Origin: Geobacter sp. DSM 9736
Lineage (GTDB): Bacteria; Desulfobacterota; Desulfuromonadia; Geobacterales; Geobacteraceae
Direction: 5' to 3'
Assembly: GCF_900187405.1 (NCBI RefSeq)
Contig: NZ_LT896716.1
Location: forward strand, 3,162,753 to 3,226,752
DNA length: 64,000 nucleotides
Below are positions 1 to 8,679 of the stretch, one piece after another. Position 1 is the stretch's first letter. Every line of letters begins with the position of its first letter. Under the pieces are notes generated by a model that saw only the letters and a list, made by a program, of their open reading frames with translations, made no database searches and was not told the origin of the DNA. The translations under genes were made by a program, and so were the position numbers.

Positions 1-49
1 ATCCGGAAAGAGCTATGCAGAGAACCGCGAAGGAAACGATTCTGGTCAT
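1..49 (-). CDS. N-terminus of an exported protein (partial)
   Basis: Only the first 16 codons lie in the window; the rest runs off the left edge. Read leftward from an ATG at 49, the peptide is MTRIVSFAVLCIALSG, a basic start followed by a hydrophobic run as in a signal peptide. A strong ribosome binding site (AGGGAGGTG, reading leftward, about 63-55) sits at good spacing. The gene is divergent from the cyclase gene at 208. Nothing can be said about function; the call rests on the RBS and the signal-like sequence only. Confidence 0.4.
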   Translation of the reverse strand, partial: MTRIVSFAVLCIALSG

Positions 50-207
50 ATCAACACCTCCCTGAACCTGCTTCACAACCCCTTCTACAAAGAGAATACC
101 GCCGGCTCCGTCCATGTCAAAGTTTCGGCGCAGCTTCCGTCCCGTACATCTGGCTCCGGACCTTTTTCCCTGTATAATCATGAAAGAACCATACGAAGGA
201 GAGAGCG

Positions 208-882
208 ATGAAAATCCATGATATTTCCGTACCGGTGCGAAATGGCATGCAGGTGTATCCAGGAGACCCGCAGGTAACCGTAGAGCAGGTGGCGTCCATA
301 GCCAGCGGCGACCGGCTCAACCTGTCGCGTCTGGTGATGGGAAGCCATGCAGGAACGCACATGGACGCTCCAAGCCATTTTATCGATTCCGGAGCCTCTG
401 TTGATCTGCTGCCGCCGGAGCTGATGATAGGCCCGGCTGTCGTGGTGGAGGTGAAGGGAGTGACGGAGGTAAGCGCCAGGATCATCTCCAGGTTGCCGTT
501 GCACGGTACGAGCCGGCTGCTCCTGAAGACCGACAACGGAGCGTTCTGGCCCGAGGGAGAATTCAACGAGGACTATGCCCACCTGTCGGAAGATGCAGCA
601 CGCTACCTGGTGGAACGGAAGATGTGCCTTGTCGGGATCGACGGGCCCTCCATCGAACGGTTCGAGGGGAGCGGCGATGTTCACCGGCAACTCCTCGGAG
701 GAGGCGTTCTCATTCTGGAAGGCCTGGACCTCCGATCCGTGCAGCCGGGGGAGTACGACCTCCTGTGTCTTCCCTTGAAAGTCGCCGGAGGGGAGGGCGC
801 TCCCGCAAGGGCTCTTCTGATGGAGCGGCATGGCTCCTCCTCCGGCACGTTCGATGCGCATACTACACGCTGGCCGCTGTGA
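208..882 (+). CDS. Cyclase-family metal-dependent hydrolase (kynurenine formamidase-like)
   Basis: A 224-residue protein of the cyclase/kynurenine formamidase superfamily, soluble metal-dependent amide or ester hydrolases. The diagnostic HAGTHMDAPSHF block starts at residue 47, giving the metal ligands H47, H51 and D53. YPGDP near the N-terminus and a GGDGAPAR-like GGEGAPARA near the C-terminus also fit the family, and the length is normal. The start follows an AAGGAGAG RBS. The stop overlaps the ATG of the next gene by one base, so the two are probably co-transcribed. No other tryptophan-catabolism gene is visible, so the substrate is unknown and kynurenine formamidase activity should not be assumed. 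Confidence 0.85.
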   Translation: MKIHDISVPVRNGMQVYPGDPQVTVEQVASIASGDRLNLSRLVMGSHAGTHMDAPSHFIDSGASVDLLPPELMIGPAVVVEVKGVTEVSARIISRLPLHGTSRLLLKTDNGAFWPEGEFNEDYAHLSEDAARYLVERKMCLVGIDGPSIERFEGSGDVHRQLLGGGVLILEGLDLRSVQPGEYDLLCLPLKVAGGEGAPARALLMERHGSSSGTFDAHTTRWPL

Positions 883-2633
883 TGGTGCGCAGGACCAGGG
901 AAAGCCTCCGGGACGGGGAAGGGTCCCTTGAGCGGGCAGTACGGGAGCTCACCGAAGAGCTGCAGCAGGTTAACGACCGTCTTCTAGCCGCTACCCGCGC
1001 CAGAGCGGAGTTTCTCTCTTACATGTCGCGTGAGTTGAGAACCCCCATCAACTACATCCTCGATCTAGCTGCAGCGCTGGATGATGGATCATACGGGCAG
1101 GTGAACGACCGTCAGCGGCAATGCGTACGGTATATTGCTGAGCATGGGGCTCGGCTCCGTTCGCTGGTGGACCGTATCCTGGATCTCAGCGGCATGGACA
1201 TCGGATTGACCAGATTCGTGCCGCAGCACTTTCCGGTGACTTCGGCGTTCGAGGAGGTGATCGGGCGCCTGCGGCCCCTTGCCGATCGCAGGGGGATACG
1301 CATTGCCGCTCGCAGTGCGGTGGGAGCAGGATCCATATATGCGGACAGGCAGAAGTTTACCTTTATCGTCGAGGAGCTGCTCACGAATGCCCTAAAGTTC
1401 TCAGGGGCAGGATCGATGGTGGTCGCGGAGATCATTGAGACGCAATCGGCTGGACACCGGTATTTCGAGGTTACCGTATCGGATCAGGGGCCGGGAATTC
1501 CACAGGAAGATGCTGAGTGGATCTTTTTCGGCTTCGAACGCGGGATGGGTGCGCCGGGAGGAAATGGCGGCGTCGGCCTGGGGCTGGCTCTGGTCAGGCG
1601 CTTCGTAGAGCTGCACGGGGGCAGGATCTGGGTTGACAGCCACCCTGGGCGAGGAAGCACCTTCACCCTCCTGATCCCGGGAGAGGAGGCGCTCCCACGG
1701 GATCATCCGGCTCCGCGGATACTTTTCGGGGGTGCGCATCCCCTCCGGGTCCAGCGCTTTGCCCACCTCCTCAGGGAGGAAGGCTACGAGGTCGTTGTAG
1801 CGGAGGAGGGGGGGGCACTCCTCGATACGGCGTTTTCATCTTCCCCCGACCTGGTGCTGCTAGATCCTGAGATGCCGGGAATGGAGTGCCTGGAAGTCTG
1901 CCGTCGCCTGAAGTCCGACTCGGTGACTGCCCATCTGCCGGTCCTGATGATCTCCGATCTTACGGGGAAAGAGATCCGTGCTGCAGCTGCGCGGGCCGGA
2001 GTGGATGATATCCATCCCTTCCCTCCCGACATGGAGGAGCTGGTGCCTAAGATCCGGAGCCTGGTGGTCCGCAAGCTCGCTTTCGAACGGATGAAAAAGA
2101 GCTGTGAGCGTGCCGAGGCGGAGGCTGGTACCGACCAGCTCACCGGCCTTTGCAACCGCCGGCAGCTCCTTGCCATTCTGGACCGGGAGCTTGCCCGCAG
2201 CAGGCGGTACGGAAGGTTCTGCTCTCTTGCGATGATCGATATCGACTTCTTCAAGGCCTACAACGACAGGCATGGGCACGTGCAGGGGGACGAAGTTCTC
2301 AGGCTCGCCGCGGAGCTTTTCATGGAGAGCGTGCGGGATTCGGATATAATCGCGCGATACGGTGGGGAAGAATTCATAGTGATCATGCCTGAAACAGGCA
2401 AGGAGGTGGCGCTGGTGGTGGGGGAAAAACTGCGGCATGCCTTTGCCGAGCATCCGTTCCCCCTGGAACAGACCCAGCCTGGCAGTACCCTTACCATAAG
2501 TATGGGAATCGCTACATTCCCTCCGGATGCTGAGAACAGGCAACAGCTGATCGACCGGGCCGACAAGGCGCTCTATGCAGCCAAGAACTCAGGCCGCAAC
2601 AGAGTAGCGGTCTGGGGATCTCCCTCACCCTGA
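882..2633 (+). CDS. Hybrid kinase-receiver-diguanylate cyclase with degenerate H-box
   Basis: A 583-residue cytoplasmic protein without membrane segments. An N-terminal coiled coil leads into a HisKA-like helix, where the usual SHELRTP reads SRELRTP, so the phospho-acceptor histidine is R50. An HATPase domain follows (DQGPGIP; GGVGLGLALV), then a receiver with candidate phospho-acceptor D328 (LLDPEMPG), then a GGDEF domain. The GGEEF signature is at residues 494-498, with an RDSD product-inhibition site five residues upstream, so the cyclase output looks active. The start chosen is the ATG overlapping the upstream stop (translational coupling); the frame is open further upstream inside the cyclase gene. 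The 3' end overlaps the convergent helicase gene by 9 bases. Likely role: c-di-GMP signalling, with the kinase part acting as sensor or scaffold. Confidence 0.85.
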   Translation: MVRRTRESLRDGEGSLERAVRELTEELQQVNDRLLAATRARAEFLSYMSRELRTPINYILDLAAALDDGSYGQVNDRQRQCVRYIAEHGARLRSLVDRILDLSGMDIGLTRFVPQHFPVTSAFEEVIGRLRPLADRRGIRIAARSAVGAGSIYADRQKFTFIVEELLTNALKFSGAGSMVVAEIIETQSAGHRYFEVTVSDQGPGIPQEDAEWIFFGFERGMGAPGGNGGVGLGLALVRRFVELHGGRIWVDSHPGRGSTFTLLIPGEEALPRDHPAPRILFGGAHPLRVQRFAHLLREEGYEVVVAEEGGALLDTAFSSSPDLVLLDPEMPGMECLEVCRRLKSDSVTAHLPVLMISDLTGKEIRAAAARAGVDDIHPFPPDMEELVPKIRSLVVRKLAFERMKKSCERAEAEAGTDQLTGLCNRRQLLAILDRELARSRRYGRFCSLAMIDIDFFKAYNDRHGHVQGDEVLRLAAELFMESVRDSDIIARYGGEEFIVIMPETGKEVALVVGEKLRHAFAEHPFPLEQTQPGSTLTISMGIATFPPDAENRQQLIDRADKALYAAKNSGRNRVAVWGSPSP

Positions 2634-5600
2634 CGTGCGGCAGCGATGGTAAAAGGGACAGTGTCTCCCGTCACATCCTTCCCGCACTCCGAAGTCCTCT
2701 TCGGTGCTTCTAGTCCGCACGTCATCCATCAGGCGTAGCAGCAGTGAGCGTTCCTCCGGACGCGGAGCAACTTCCTCGATTTCCCCCCCCTTGAGAAACA
2801 CCAACCGCCCTTCAATCGGCATCGTCGGAAATGCCGAAGACAGGGCGAGCATGTAAATGCGAAGCTGGAACCGGTAGCCATCCAGGTCGGCCCGCTCCCG
2901 CTCGACATACTTGTAGTCGTAGACGGAGACCAGGTCAGGTGCTATGGCCACCAGATCCATCGCTCCCTTCACGTAATACGTTGCAGCTCCCTCCAGCTTC
3001 AGAGTGAAGGGGTGTTCGCGCAGGAGCTTCCGTTTTGCGAGCACCCTACCCGCCGGACTTGCGGCGAAAGCGATTACGTGAGCCGTCACCTCCTCCGCAT
3101 CAACGGGTGCGGCGGCCATGCGGGCGGCTGTAGCAGCACAGGATGCCCGCTGGAGGAGAGGAGGAGCGTCGAAGTCGACAAGCTCGAGCATTGCATGTGC
3201 CAGGTTGCCTTTTTCGAGCGCCGTCATGCCGCCGGTCTGTCCGTAACGGTCGTGGGGCCCTCCGAGCAGCTCCTTGAAGAGCCCTTCGTCAAGTCCCATT
3301 ACACCCTTGTAAAAATACTTCCGTGGGCACTGGAGGTAATCTTCCAAAGCAGTGGGAGAGAAAAGCATCGTCGAGGGGCCGGGGGAGCGGTAATGGAGAG
3401 CCCTTGCCACTCCTAGTTCCAGCCTCTCGGGAGAAAGCGTTGCATCAGCCGTCGGGTTCTCGCTCCGATCCGGCGGCGGAGGCACGGCAACCGGCGTCAC
3501 TTTCAACAGGTGACGCTCCTCTCCGGCGCAGAAAGCGTCGATCCAGCGCCGCCAGTCTCCGTTTCCCTCCCCCGACAGGAGAAGATAATCCCGGGCACGG
3601 GTCATCGCCACATAGAGTAGACGTTTCAGCTCGGCGCATTCCTTGGCTCTGCGGAGCTCCGAAATTGCCCGAAATGCAAGAGAAGGGCGTGCCTCACGCC
3701 CCGGCGGGGCCACCCTGAGGCCCAGACCCAGCTGGTCGTCATACAGGAGGGGGGAGTTGTTCACTGGCTGCCCCGCCCCGATCTCGGGAACGAATACGAT
3801 GGGGAACTCGAGCCCTTTGCTCTGATGAACGGTCATCAGCCGTACTACATTCTCACCTTCTGCGGAAATCACCGCTTCCGCTTCCGTCGGCTCCGTTTCC
3901 ACCAGATCCACCAGATAGAGGACGAAGCGGTGGAGAGCACCTTCGTGCCTGTCGGCGAAGGAACGGGAGAGCTCGATCAGTTTCCGCAGGTTCGCAAGTT
4001 TCTGCTCGCCCTGGAAGGTCGTGAGGAGAGTGGAGGCGAAATCGGTGCCGGTCAGGATTTCCTCAAGAAGCTCGGCGATGGTCAGACGGTCCCGCAGGGG
4101 GCGCAGCCGATCGATCAGGCGGGAGATGGCGGCAAGTCTGGCTGCATCCTGCGTTTCCAGTCGTGCGCATGCTTCGGGTCGAGCCAGGGTCGTTTGCCAT
4201 CTTGAGAGCTCTCCCTCCCGTGCAAGAAGGAATAGCGTTTCATCGGATACACAGCAGAGGGGAGAGCGGAGGACACCCGTAAGCGCCACCAGGTCCCGCT
4301 CCGACTCCAGGTAGCGCAGAAAGTTGATGATGTCGAGGATCTCCTGACAGCGGTAGAACCCTTTCCCTTTTACAACATAGTAGGGGATGCCCCGTTGCCG
4401 CAATTCACGCTCGTAAAGTTTCAGGTTGCTGAAGCGGCGGAAGAGGATGACGATATCGCCGCAGCGCGGTGGGCGTCCTTCCGAGGCCGCTACCAGGTGC
4501 TCCCTGTCGAAAACACGCACTCCCTCTTTCTCCGATACGAGGGTACGAATCTTTTCGGCAATCGCAGCGGCCTCGTTGCAGCGAGCCTCGGCACTTGAAC
4601 AGTCCTTTTCGAGGGTCAGAAGCTCGACGCATGGAGTGCCGTCACCCGCTTCCCGCTGCGGCAAAAGGTGGTGGCGCTCGTCGTACACAATCTCGAAAGG
4701 GGCGTCACCCTGTGCCATGACGATCTTACCGAAGAGGCTGTTCACGAACTGGATGATCTCGGGCCTGGAACGGAACGATTCCTGGAAAAAGAGTGGCTCG
4801 CCGCCGGATGCTGCGATCTCCGCCTGTGCTTTGCCGAAAACCTCGACGTCGGCTCCCCGGAAGAGATATATGGACTGTTTGGGGTCCCCGACGATGAAAA
4901 GGCGCTGCTCCTCCCCGCACAGCAGGCCGACCAGCTCCTTCTGCAGCGGGTTTGTGTCCTGGAATTCATCCACCATGACTACAGGAAAGCGTGACCGGTA
5001 CTCGGCACGGATGCCGGGGTCGTTGAGGAGAAGGTTGCGGGTAGCGATCTGAAGGTCTTCGAAGTCGAGGGCTCCCTGCCGTTCCTTTCGTAGGCAGTAT
5101 GCGTTCGAGAGCTTCCCGGCGAGGCGAAGAAGGGCCTCCGCCGCGGGAGAAGTGCGGAGCTGCCAGTATGACTCATGGAGTCCCGCGATGCAGTTGGCGA
5201 GGCGGTCGCGAACAGGTTTCTCCTTCCCCCAGTTGCCCGCGATGCAGCTTTCCATGGAATCCAGAAACGTGGCGGTGCTTTCTTCGCCGAGGGACAGTAC
5301 GCAGGAGCCGTATATACGCTCTAGTTCACGCAGTTTTGCGTGGAAGACCAGCTCTTTCCCCTTGAGAATTCGGGCGATCTCCGCGCACAGCTCCTGTAGC
5401 TCGATCTCCCGCTCCCGGAACCGGCGGGCTGCACGCTCGTCCCATTCGACCAGAAATCCGGCAAGGTCCTCGTCCGTAGTACAGCTTCCGGACCTCTTTC
5501 GTACAAGCTCCTCCAGGAGTTCCCGCAACCCTTTTCCCCGCCCTGCGCCGGAAAGGGGGAGGTAGCGAAGCAGCAGCCTGATGTCGGGGGTCCGGTCGCG

Positions 5601-6044
5601 CAATTCTCCGGCTATGATTTCGTCTAGGGCGCAGGTGAGCTCTTCTCTCGCGCTGCGTTCATCGAGAAGCATGTATGACGGATCGATCCCTGCTTCTATC
5701 GGATTTTCCCTGAGGATCTGGGAGCAGAAGGCGTGAAAGGTCGATATCGCCGCGGCCGGAAAGGATCGCAGGAGGTCTTTCCAGTCGGCTGCCTGGTCTT
5801 CTCGCTGAAGGCGCATCGCGATCCCCCGGCGTACACGCTCCTTCATTTCCACTGCCGCCTTGTCGGTGAAGGTGATGGCTGCTATCTCCTCGACGCGGAG
5901 GGGCCGGGGGAAAGAGGTCTCTCCCGCCAGCAGGCGAAGGTAAAGCTCCACCAGGACGGCGGTCTTTCCGGAACCGGCTCCTGCCGAGACAATGGTGTTG
6001 CCGGTGAAGGAGAGAACCTGTTTTTTGACGTCGGACCATTGCAT
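2625..6044 (-). CDS. addA: AddA-like UvrD-family helicase/nuclease
   Basis: A 1139-residue superfamily 1A helicase with a C-terminal nuclease, the expected catalytic subunit of an AddAB-type double-strand-break repair enzyme. Visible motifs: Walker A SAGAGSGKT at residues 20-28, VDEFQDTNP (motif II), VGDPKQSIYLFRGAD (motif III), VHQSKGLEFPIV (motif V) and YVAMTRAR (motif VI). The C-terminus has a PD-(D/E)XK core (GAMDLVAI...VYDYKY) framed by one cysteine in LQCPRKY and three in CDGRHCPFYHRC, the usual Fe-S cluster layout of AddA/AddB nucleases. The partner-like gene lies at 9221-12397 on the same strand, separated by five unrelated genes, whereas addA and addB are normally adjacent. Confidence 0.85.
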   Translation of the reverse strand: MQWSDVKKQVLSFTGNTIVSAGAGSGKTAVLVELYLRLLAGETSFPRPLRVEEIAAITFTDKAAVEMKERVRRGIAMRLQREDQAADWKDLLRSFPAAAISTFHAFCSQILRENPIEAGIDPSYMLLDERSAREELTCALDEIIAGELRDRTPDIRLLLRYLPLSGAGRGKGLRELLEELVRKRSGSCTTDEDLAGFLVEWDERAARRFREREIELQELCAEIARILKGKELVFHAKLRELERIYGSCVLSLGEESTATFLDSMESCIAGNWGKEKPVRDRLANCIAGLHESYWQLRTSPAAEALLRLAGKLSNAYCLRKERQGALDFEDLQIATRNLLLNDPGIRAEYRSRFPVVMVDEFQDTNPLQKELVGLLCGEEQRLFIVGDPKQSIYLFRGADVEVFGKAQAEIAASGGEPLFFQESFRSRPEIIQFVNSLFGKIVMAQGDAPFEIVYDERHHLLPQREAGDGTPCVELLTLEKDCSSAEARCNEAAAIAEKIRTLVSEKEGVRVFDREHLVAASEGRPPRCGDIVILFRRFSNLKLYERELRQRGIPYYVVKGKGFYRCQEILDIINFLRYLESERDLVALTGVLRSPLCCVSDETLFLLAREGELSRWQTTLARPEACARLETQDAARLAAISRLIDRLRPLRDRLTIAELLEEILTGTDFASTLLTTFQGEQKLANLRKLIELSRSFADRHEGALHRFVLYLVDLVETEPTEAEAVISAEGENVVRLMTVHQSKGLEFPIVFVPEIGAGQPVNNSPLLYDDQLGLGLRVAPPGREARPSLAFRAISELRRAKECAELKRLLYVAMTRARDYLLLSGEGNGDWRRWIDAFCAGEERHLLKVTPVAVPPPPDRSENPTADATLSPERLELGVARALHYRSPGPSTMLFSPTALEDYLQCPRKYFYKGVMGLDEGLFKELLGGPHDRYGQTGGMTALEKGNLAHAMLELVDFDAPPLLQRASCAATAARMAAAPVDAEEVTAHVIAFAASPAGRVLAKRKLLREHPFTLKLEGAATYYVKGAMDLVAIAPDLVSVYDYKYVERERADLDGYRFQLRIYMLALSSAFPTMPIEGRLVFLKGGEIEEVAPRPEERSLLLRLMDDVRTRSTEEDFGVREGCDGRHCPFYHRCRTSG

Positions 6045-6055
6045 TTGCTAGGCCT

Positions 6056-6961
6056 TCAGGGGGAAGGTTGCAGCAGGGGAGATAGATCGATGCTGCGGGC
6101 ACGGCATTCTTCGAGAAAAGCCGGATCCACCGGCGCGACAGCCGACACTTTTCGTCCGTCAGAGGAGCGGAAGCACATCTGCCGGCAGTGAAGCATCATT
6201 CTCGGGGCTGATGCCCCCCCATACGTAGTGTCTCCTAGGATGGGCAGGCCGCAATGGGTCAGGTGCACCCGTATCTGGTGGGTTCTTCCGGTGACCGGAC
6301 GGGCTTCGACGAGGACCGCTCCGCTCCCCGCCGCGAGTGTCCGGAAGTGTGTAACGGCTTCCTTGCCGGGGAACGCAACGCCGTACCTGAACTTGTTCAA
6401 CTTGGCGATAGGTGCGTCAACCGTCCATCGTTCTTCGTCGGGCAAGGTGTCGACCAGCGCCCAGTAAACTTTTTCAACTCTTCCCTCTTTGAGGAGAAGG
6501 GAGATATGCGTGGCAGCCCTCTTGTTCTTCGGAAAGAACATTACGCCGGATGTGCCCCGGTCGAGACGGTGTATTACCCGGGCCGGTTCCTTGATTCCGG
6601 TCTCCCTGAGATAGACGGAGACCGCGTACTCCACAGTTCCTTTGAGCTGATAGGGGGTGCGCTGGCTGTTGATGCCGGGAGCCTTGTTGATGGCCATAAA
6701 GGAGGAATCTTCGTAGAGGAGGTCCTCCCGGCGGTATACCAGATCGATTCGCCGCTCCTGCTCCATCACACCGAGGACCAGCTCTTCCCCCTCCTTGAGC
6801 GCGCGCGATGCGACCCTGGCCAGGGTGTTGGAGACGGTGCACCCTCCCCAGTCGATGATTCTTCGTATTTCTCCTTTGGATAGTTGGGGGAAGAGTGCCT
6901 TTGCTCCGTCATCCAGCCTCATCCCGGCCTGTTCCGGCCCTACGGTCGCGGCCAGTATCAT
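6056..6961 (-). CDS. RluA-family RNA pseudouridine synthase
   Basis: About 301 residues, an RNA uridine isomerase of the RluA group. An N-terminal S4-like RNA-binding segment (RLDDGAKALFPQLSKGEIRRII) precedes the catalytic domain with the signature HRLDRGTSG, whose aspartate is the nucleophile. A GRTHQIRVHL block near the C-terminus is also typical. I prefer the ATG at 6961 (MILAAT) because it overlaps the NUDIX stop as ATGA and has a G-rich RBS in front; an ATG four codons upstream (6973) is possible but lacks one. It is translationally coupled to the NUDIX gene. Whether it acts on 23S rRNA or tRNA cannot be read from the sequence. Confidence 0.88.
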   Translation of the reverse strand: MILAATVGPEQAGMRLDDGAKALFPQLSKGEIRRIIDWGGCTVSNTLARVASRALKEGEELVLGVMEQERRIDLVYRREDLLYEDSSFMAINKAPGINSQRTPYQLKGTVEYAVSVYLRETGIKEPARVIHRLDRGTSGVMFFPKNKRAATHISLLLKEGRVEKVYWALVDTLPDEERWTVDAPIAKLNKFRYGVAFPGKEAVTHFRTLAAGSGAVLVEARPVTGRTHQIRVHLTHCGLPILGDTTYGGASAPRMMLHCRQMCFRSSDGRKVSAVAPVDPAFLEECRARSIDLSPLLQPSP

Positions 6962-7476
6962 TTGCGCCCCCATACCCGAAAAAGAGCTGCGATAGTCTTG
7001 CCGTCGGCGATCCTGCCATCCCGGGCCATTTCCAGCGCCTCTGCAATAGGGATGCGGAGCGTCTCGATGTTTTCGTACGGTTCCTGGTTATCCGTCTGCT
7101 GAGTAAGATCGGTGGCGAGAAAAAGGTGGATCACCTCATCCATGACGCCGGGGGAGGAGTAAATTGTTCCCAGTGATTCGAGCTTTCCTGCTATCAGCCC
7201 CGTTTCTTCCGCAAGTTCCCGCATTCCGCAGACCGCAGGCTCTTCTCCCGGGTCCCGCCGCCCTGCGGGAAGTTCGAGAAGGAAGGCACCGGCTGCTGGG
7301 CGAAGCTGTCTGATGAGGGAGACGGTGCCGTCTTCGTGGAGGGGAAGTACCGCAACTCCTCCGGGATGGCGGATTATCTGGTAGGTGTGCCACCCCTTTT
7401 CCCCCATCCTGACTTCCACCTGCTCTATGTTCACCACGAATCCTTTGAAAAGGGTCGTGCTGTTGCGTTTCTCCAT
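6958..7476 (-). CDS. NUDIX hydrolase, ADP-ribose pyrophosphatase-like
   Basis: A 172-residue NUDIX protein. The complete NUDIX box GX5EX7REUXEEXGU is present (G, E, then RELAEETGLI), so the Mg-binding glutamates are intact. The N-terminal KRNSTTLFKGFVV and the ELPAGRRDPGEE context are typical of ADP-ribose or ADP-sugar pyrophosphatases. The ATG is preceded by a good GGAGG. It heads a two-gene leftward unit, its stop overlapping the RluA start. Substrate inferred from family resemblance only. Confidence 0.87.
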   Translation of the reverse strand: MEKRNSTTLFKGFVVNIEQVEVRMGEKGWHTYQIIRHPGGVAVLPLHEDGTVSLIRQLRPAAGAFLLELPAGRRDPGEEPAVCGMRELAEETGLIAGKLESLGTIYSSPGVMDEVIHLFLATDLTQQTDNQEPYENIETLRIPIAEALEMARDGRIADGKTIAALFRVWGRK

Positions 7477-7531
7477 TGCGTATTCCTCCAGCCGAGGTGA
7501 ACGATACCATTATCCTCCCCGGCTGTGAAGG

Positions 7532-7559
7532 TTGAATTGCTTGGTTGGGGTGCTATCCT
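7532..7559 (+). promoter_or_regulatory. Candidate sigma-70 promoter for dodecin
   Basis: TTGAAT (7532-7537) and TATCCT (7554-7559) are separated by 16 bases, with an extended TG just before the -10 box. It lies in the short divergent region between the NUDIX and dodecin genes. Sequence match only. Confidence 0.35.
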
Positions 7560-7609
7560 TGTAGCAATGCGTGCGTTGCGGGTGGCAAAGGACGCACCGG
7601 GAGGAATGC

Positions 7610-7828
7610 ATGTACGGCAAGGACAGGATCTACAAGAAAGTTGAAGTGATAGGAGTTTCACCGGATGGGGTGGAAGCAGCCATTCAGGCGGCGGTGAATC
7701 GTGCCCACAAGACTCTCGACCGGCTGTCATGGTTCGAGGTTCAGGACATCAGGGGGCACGTGCAGGAGGATGGGCGGATAACGGAGTACCAGGTGGTGCT
7801 GAAGGTGGCTTTCGAGCTTAAGGACTGA
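7610..7828 (+). CDS. Dodecin-family flavin-binding protein
   Basis: A 72-residue protein with the dodecin pattern: YKKVEVIGVS at the N-terminus, an amphipathic helix (VEAAIQAAVNRAHKTLDRLSWFEV) and a closing strand (EYQVVLKVAFEL). The conserved W-F-E-V core, where the flavin-stacking tryptophan sits, is present. Dodecins form hollow dodecamers that store or buffer flavins. The start at 7610 follows GGGAGGA; the frame is open 13 codons upstream but without an RBS. Monocistronic by appearance. Confidence 0.85.
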   Translation: MYGKDRIYKKVEVIGVSPDGVEAAIQAAVNRAHKTLDRLSWFEVQDIRGHVQEDGRITEYQVVLKVAFELKD

Positions 7829-7912
7829 TTACGGATCTTTGTTGGTAGAGGCTGTCTCCGTTCACCGGATCCGTCCGCTGCCGGATAAAGGATGGCTAAT
7901 TGGAATATTGTC

Positions 7913-7921
7913 TGCTATAGT
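7913..7921 (+). promoter_or_regulatory. Candidate extended -10 promoter for FKBP gene
   Basis: TGCTATAGT, an extended -10 (TGn-TATAGT), lies 41 bases before the FKBP start. No clear -35 box at 17 bases. It would place the transcription start near 7928. Confidence 0.35.
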
Positions 7922-7961
7922 TGCGCGGGCTTGTCAACAACGTGAAAGGCGGAGTGATGTT

Positions 7962-8414
7962 ATGGCACAGGCGAAGCAGGGGGACCGGGTAAAGGTCCAT
8001 TATACGGGAAAACTGGAGGATGGCACGGTATTCGATTCCTCCGAATGCAACGATTCCGGGTGCGGATGCGAAGATGGAGCACTTGAGTTCACCATAGGAG
8101 AAGGACAGGTAATTCCCGGGTTCGAGCAGGCGGTGGTCGGCATGAGCCCAGGCGACAGGAAGACCGTTAACATACCTGTTGACCAGGCTTATGGAGAGCG
8201 GGTTGACGACATGGTGGCGGTTGTGGAAAGAAGCGACATCCCGCAGGATCTTCCTCTGGAGGTGGGGAACCAGCTGGAGGTTACTCAGGAGGACGGAAAC
8301 AGCTTTCCGGTCGTCATCACGGAGCTGACCGATACGACGGTCACCCTGGACGCGAACCATCCCCTTGCCGGTCGGAACCTGATCTTCGACCTCAATCTTG
8401 TCGAAATCGGATAA
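7962..8414 (+). CDS. FKBP/SlyD-type peptidyl-prolyl isomerase
   Basis: A 150-residue cis-trans prolyl isomerase/chaperone. The FKBP core (GDRVKVHYTGKLEDGTVFDSS; FTIGEGQVIPGFEQAVVGM) is interrupted after AYGER by the insert-in-flap domain typical of SlyD (LPLEVGNQLEV...VTLDANHPLAG) and resumes at the C-terminus. There is no signal peptide and no His/Cys-rich tail, so it is a short cytoplasmic SlyD-like form. An unusual CNDSGCGCEDG loop after FDSS has three cysteines and could bind metal (inference). The start was moved to 7962 because it has an upstream AAAGGCGGAG and matches the family N-terminus. Confidence 0.87.
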   Translation: MAQAKQGDRVKVHYTGKLEDGTVFDSSECNDSGCGCEDGALEFTIGEGQVIPGFEQAVVGMSPGDRKTVNIPVDQAYGERVDDMVAVVERSDIPQDLPLEVGNQLEVTQEDGNSFPVVITELTDTTVTLDANHPLAGRNLIFDLNLVEIG

Positions 8415-8423
8415 ACCCATCGC

Positions 8424-8462
8424 GGCGACGGCGGCGAAGCCATTGGCTGCGCCGCCGTCGCC
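8424..8462 (+). terminator. GC-rich hairpin after FKBP gene
   Basis: A perfect 13-bp inverted repeat (8424-8436 with 8450-8462) begins ten bases after the FKBP stop. It lacks a downstream T-run, so it may be a weak or factor-assisted terminator or an mRNA-stabilising structure. Confidence 0.4.
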
Positions 8463-8632
8463 CGCCTCGAATCATCTCCCGCTGCGGCATCCTCAACTAT
8501 CAAACAGATGAAAGCCAGGCTCCTCAGTGGAGCTGATGGAAGTGCATGATAACGGGCGGCGGCACCAGCCCCGGTTAGCGCGCGTGGGTCTCCTGGACAA
8601 GGCGGGTGTTGGCTTTTCGATGTCGGAGCAAT

Positions 8633-8659
8633 AAAAAAGGCAGCCGAAAGGCTGCCTTT
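8633..8659 (-). terminator. Rho-independent terminator
   Basis: Ten paired bases (8636-8645 with 8650-8659) around a GAAA-type loop, followed on the minus strand by a six-T run. It sits 20 bases beyond the stop of the leftward ferritin-like gene. Confidence 0.85.
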
Positions 8660-8679
8660 GAAGTACCCGATGTCCCGCT

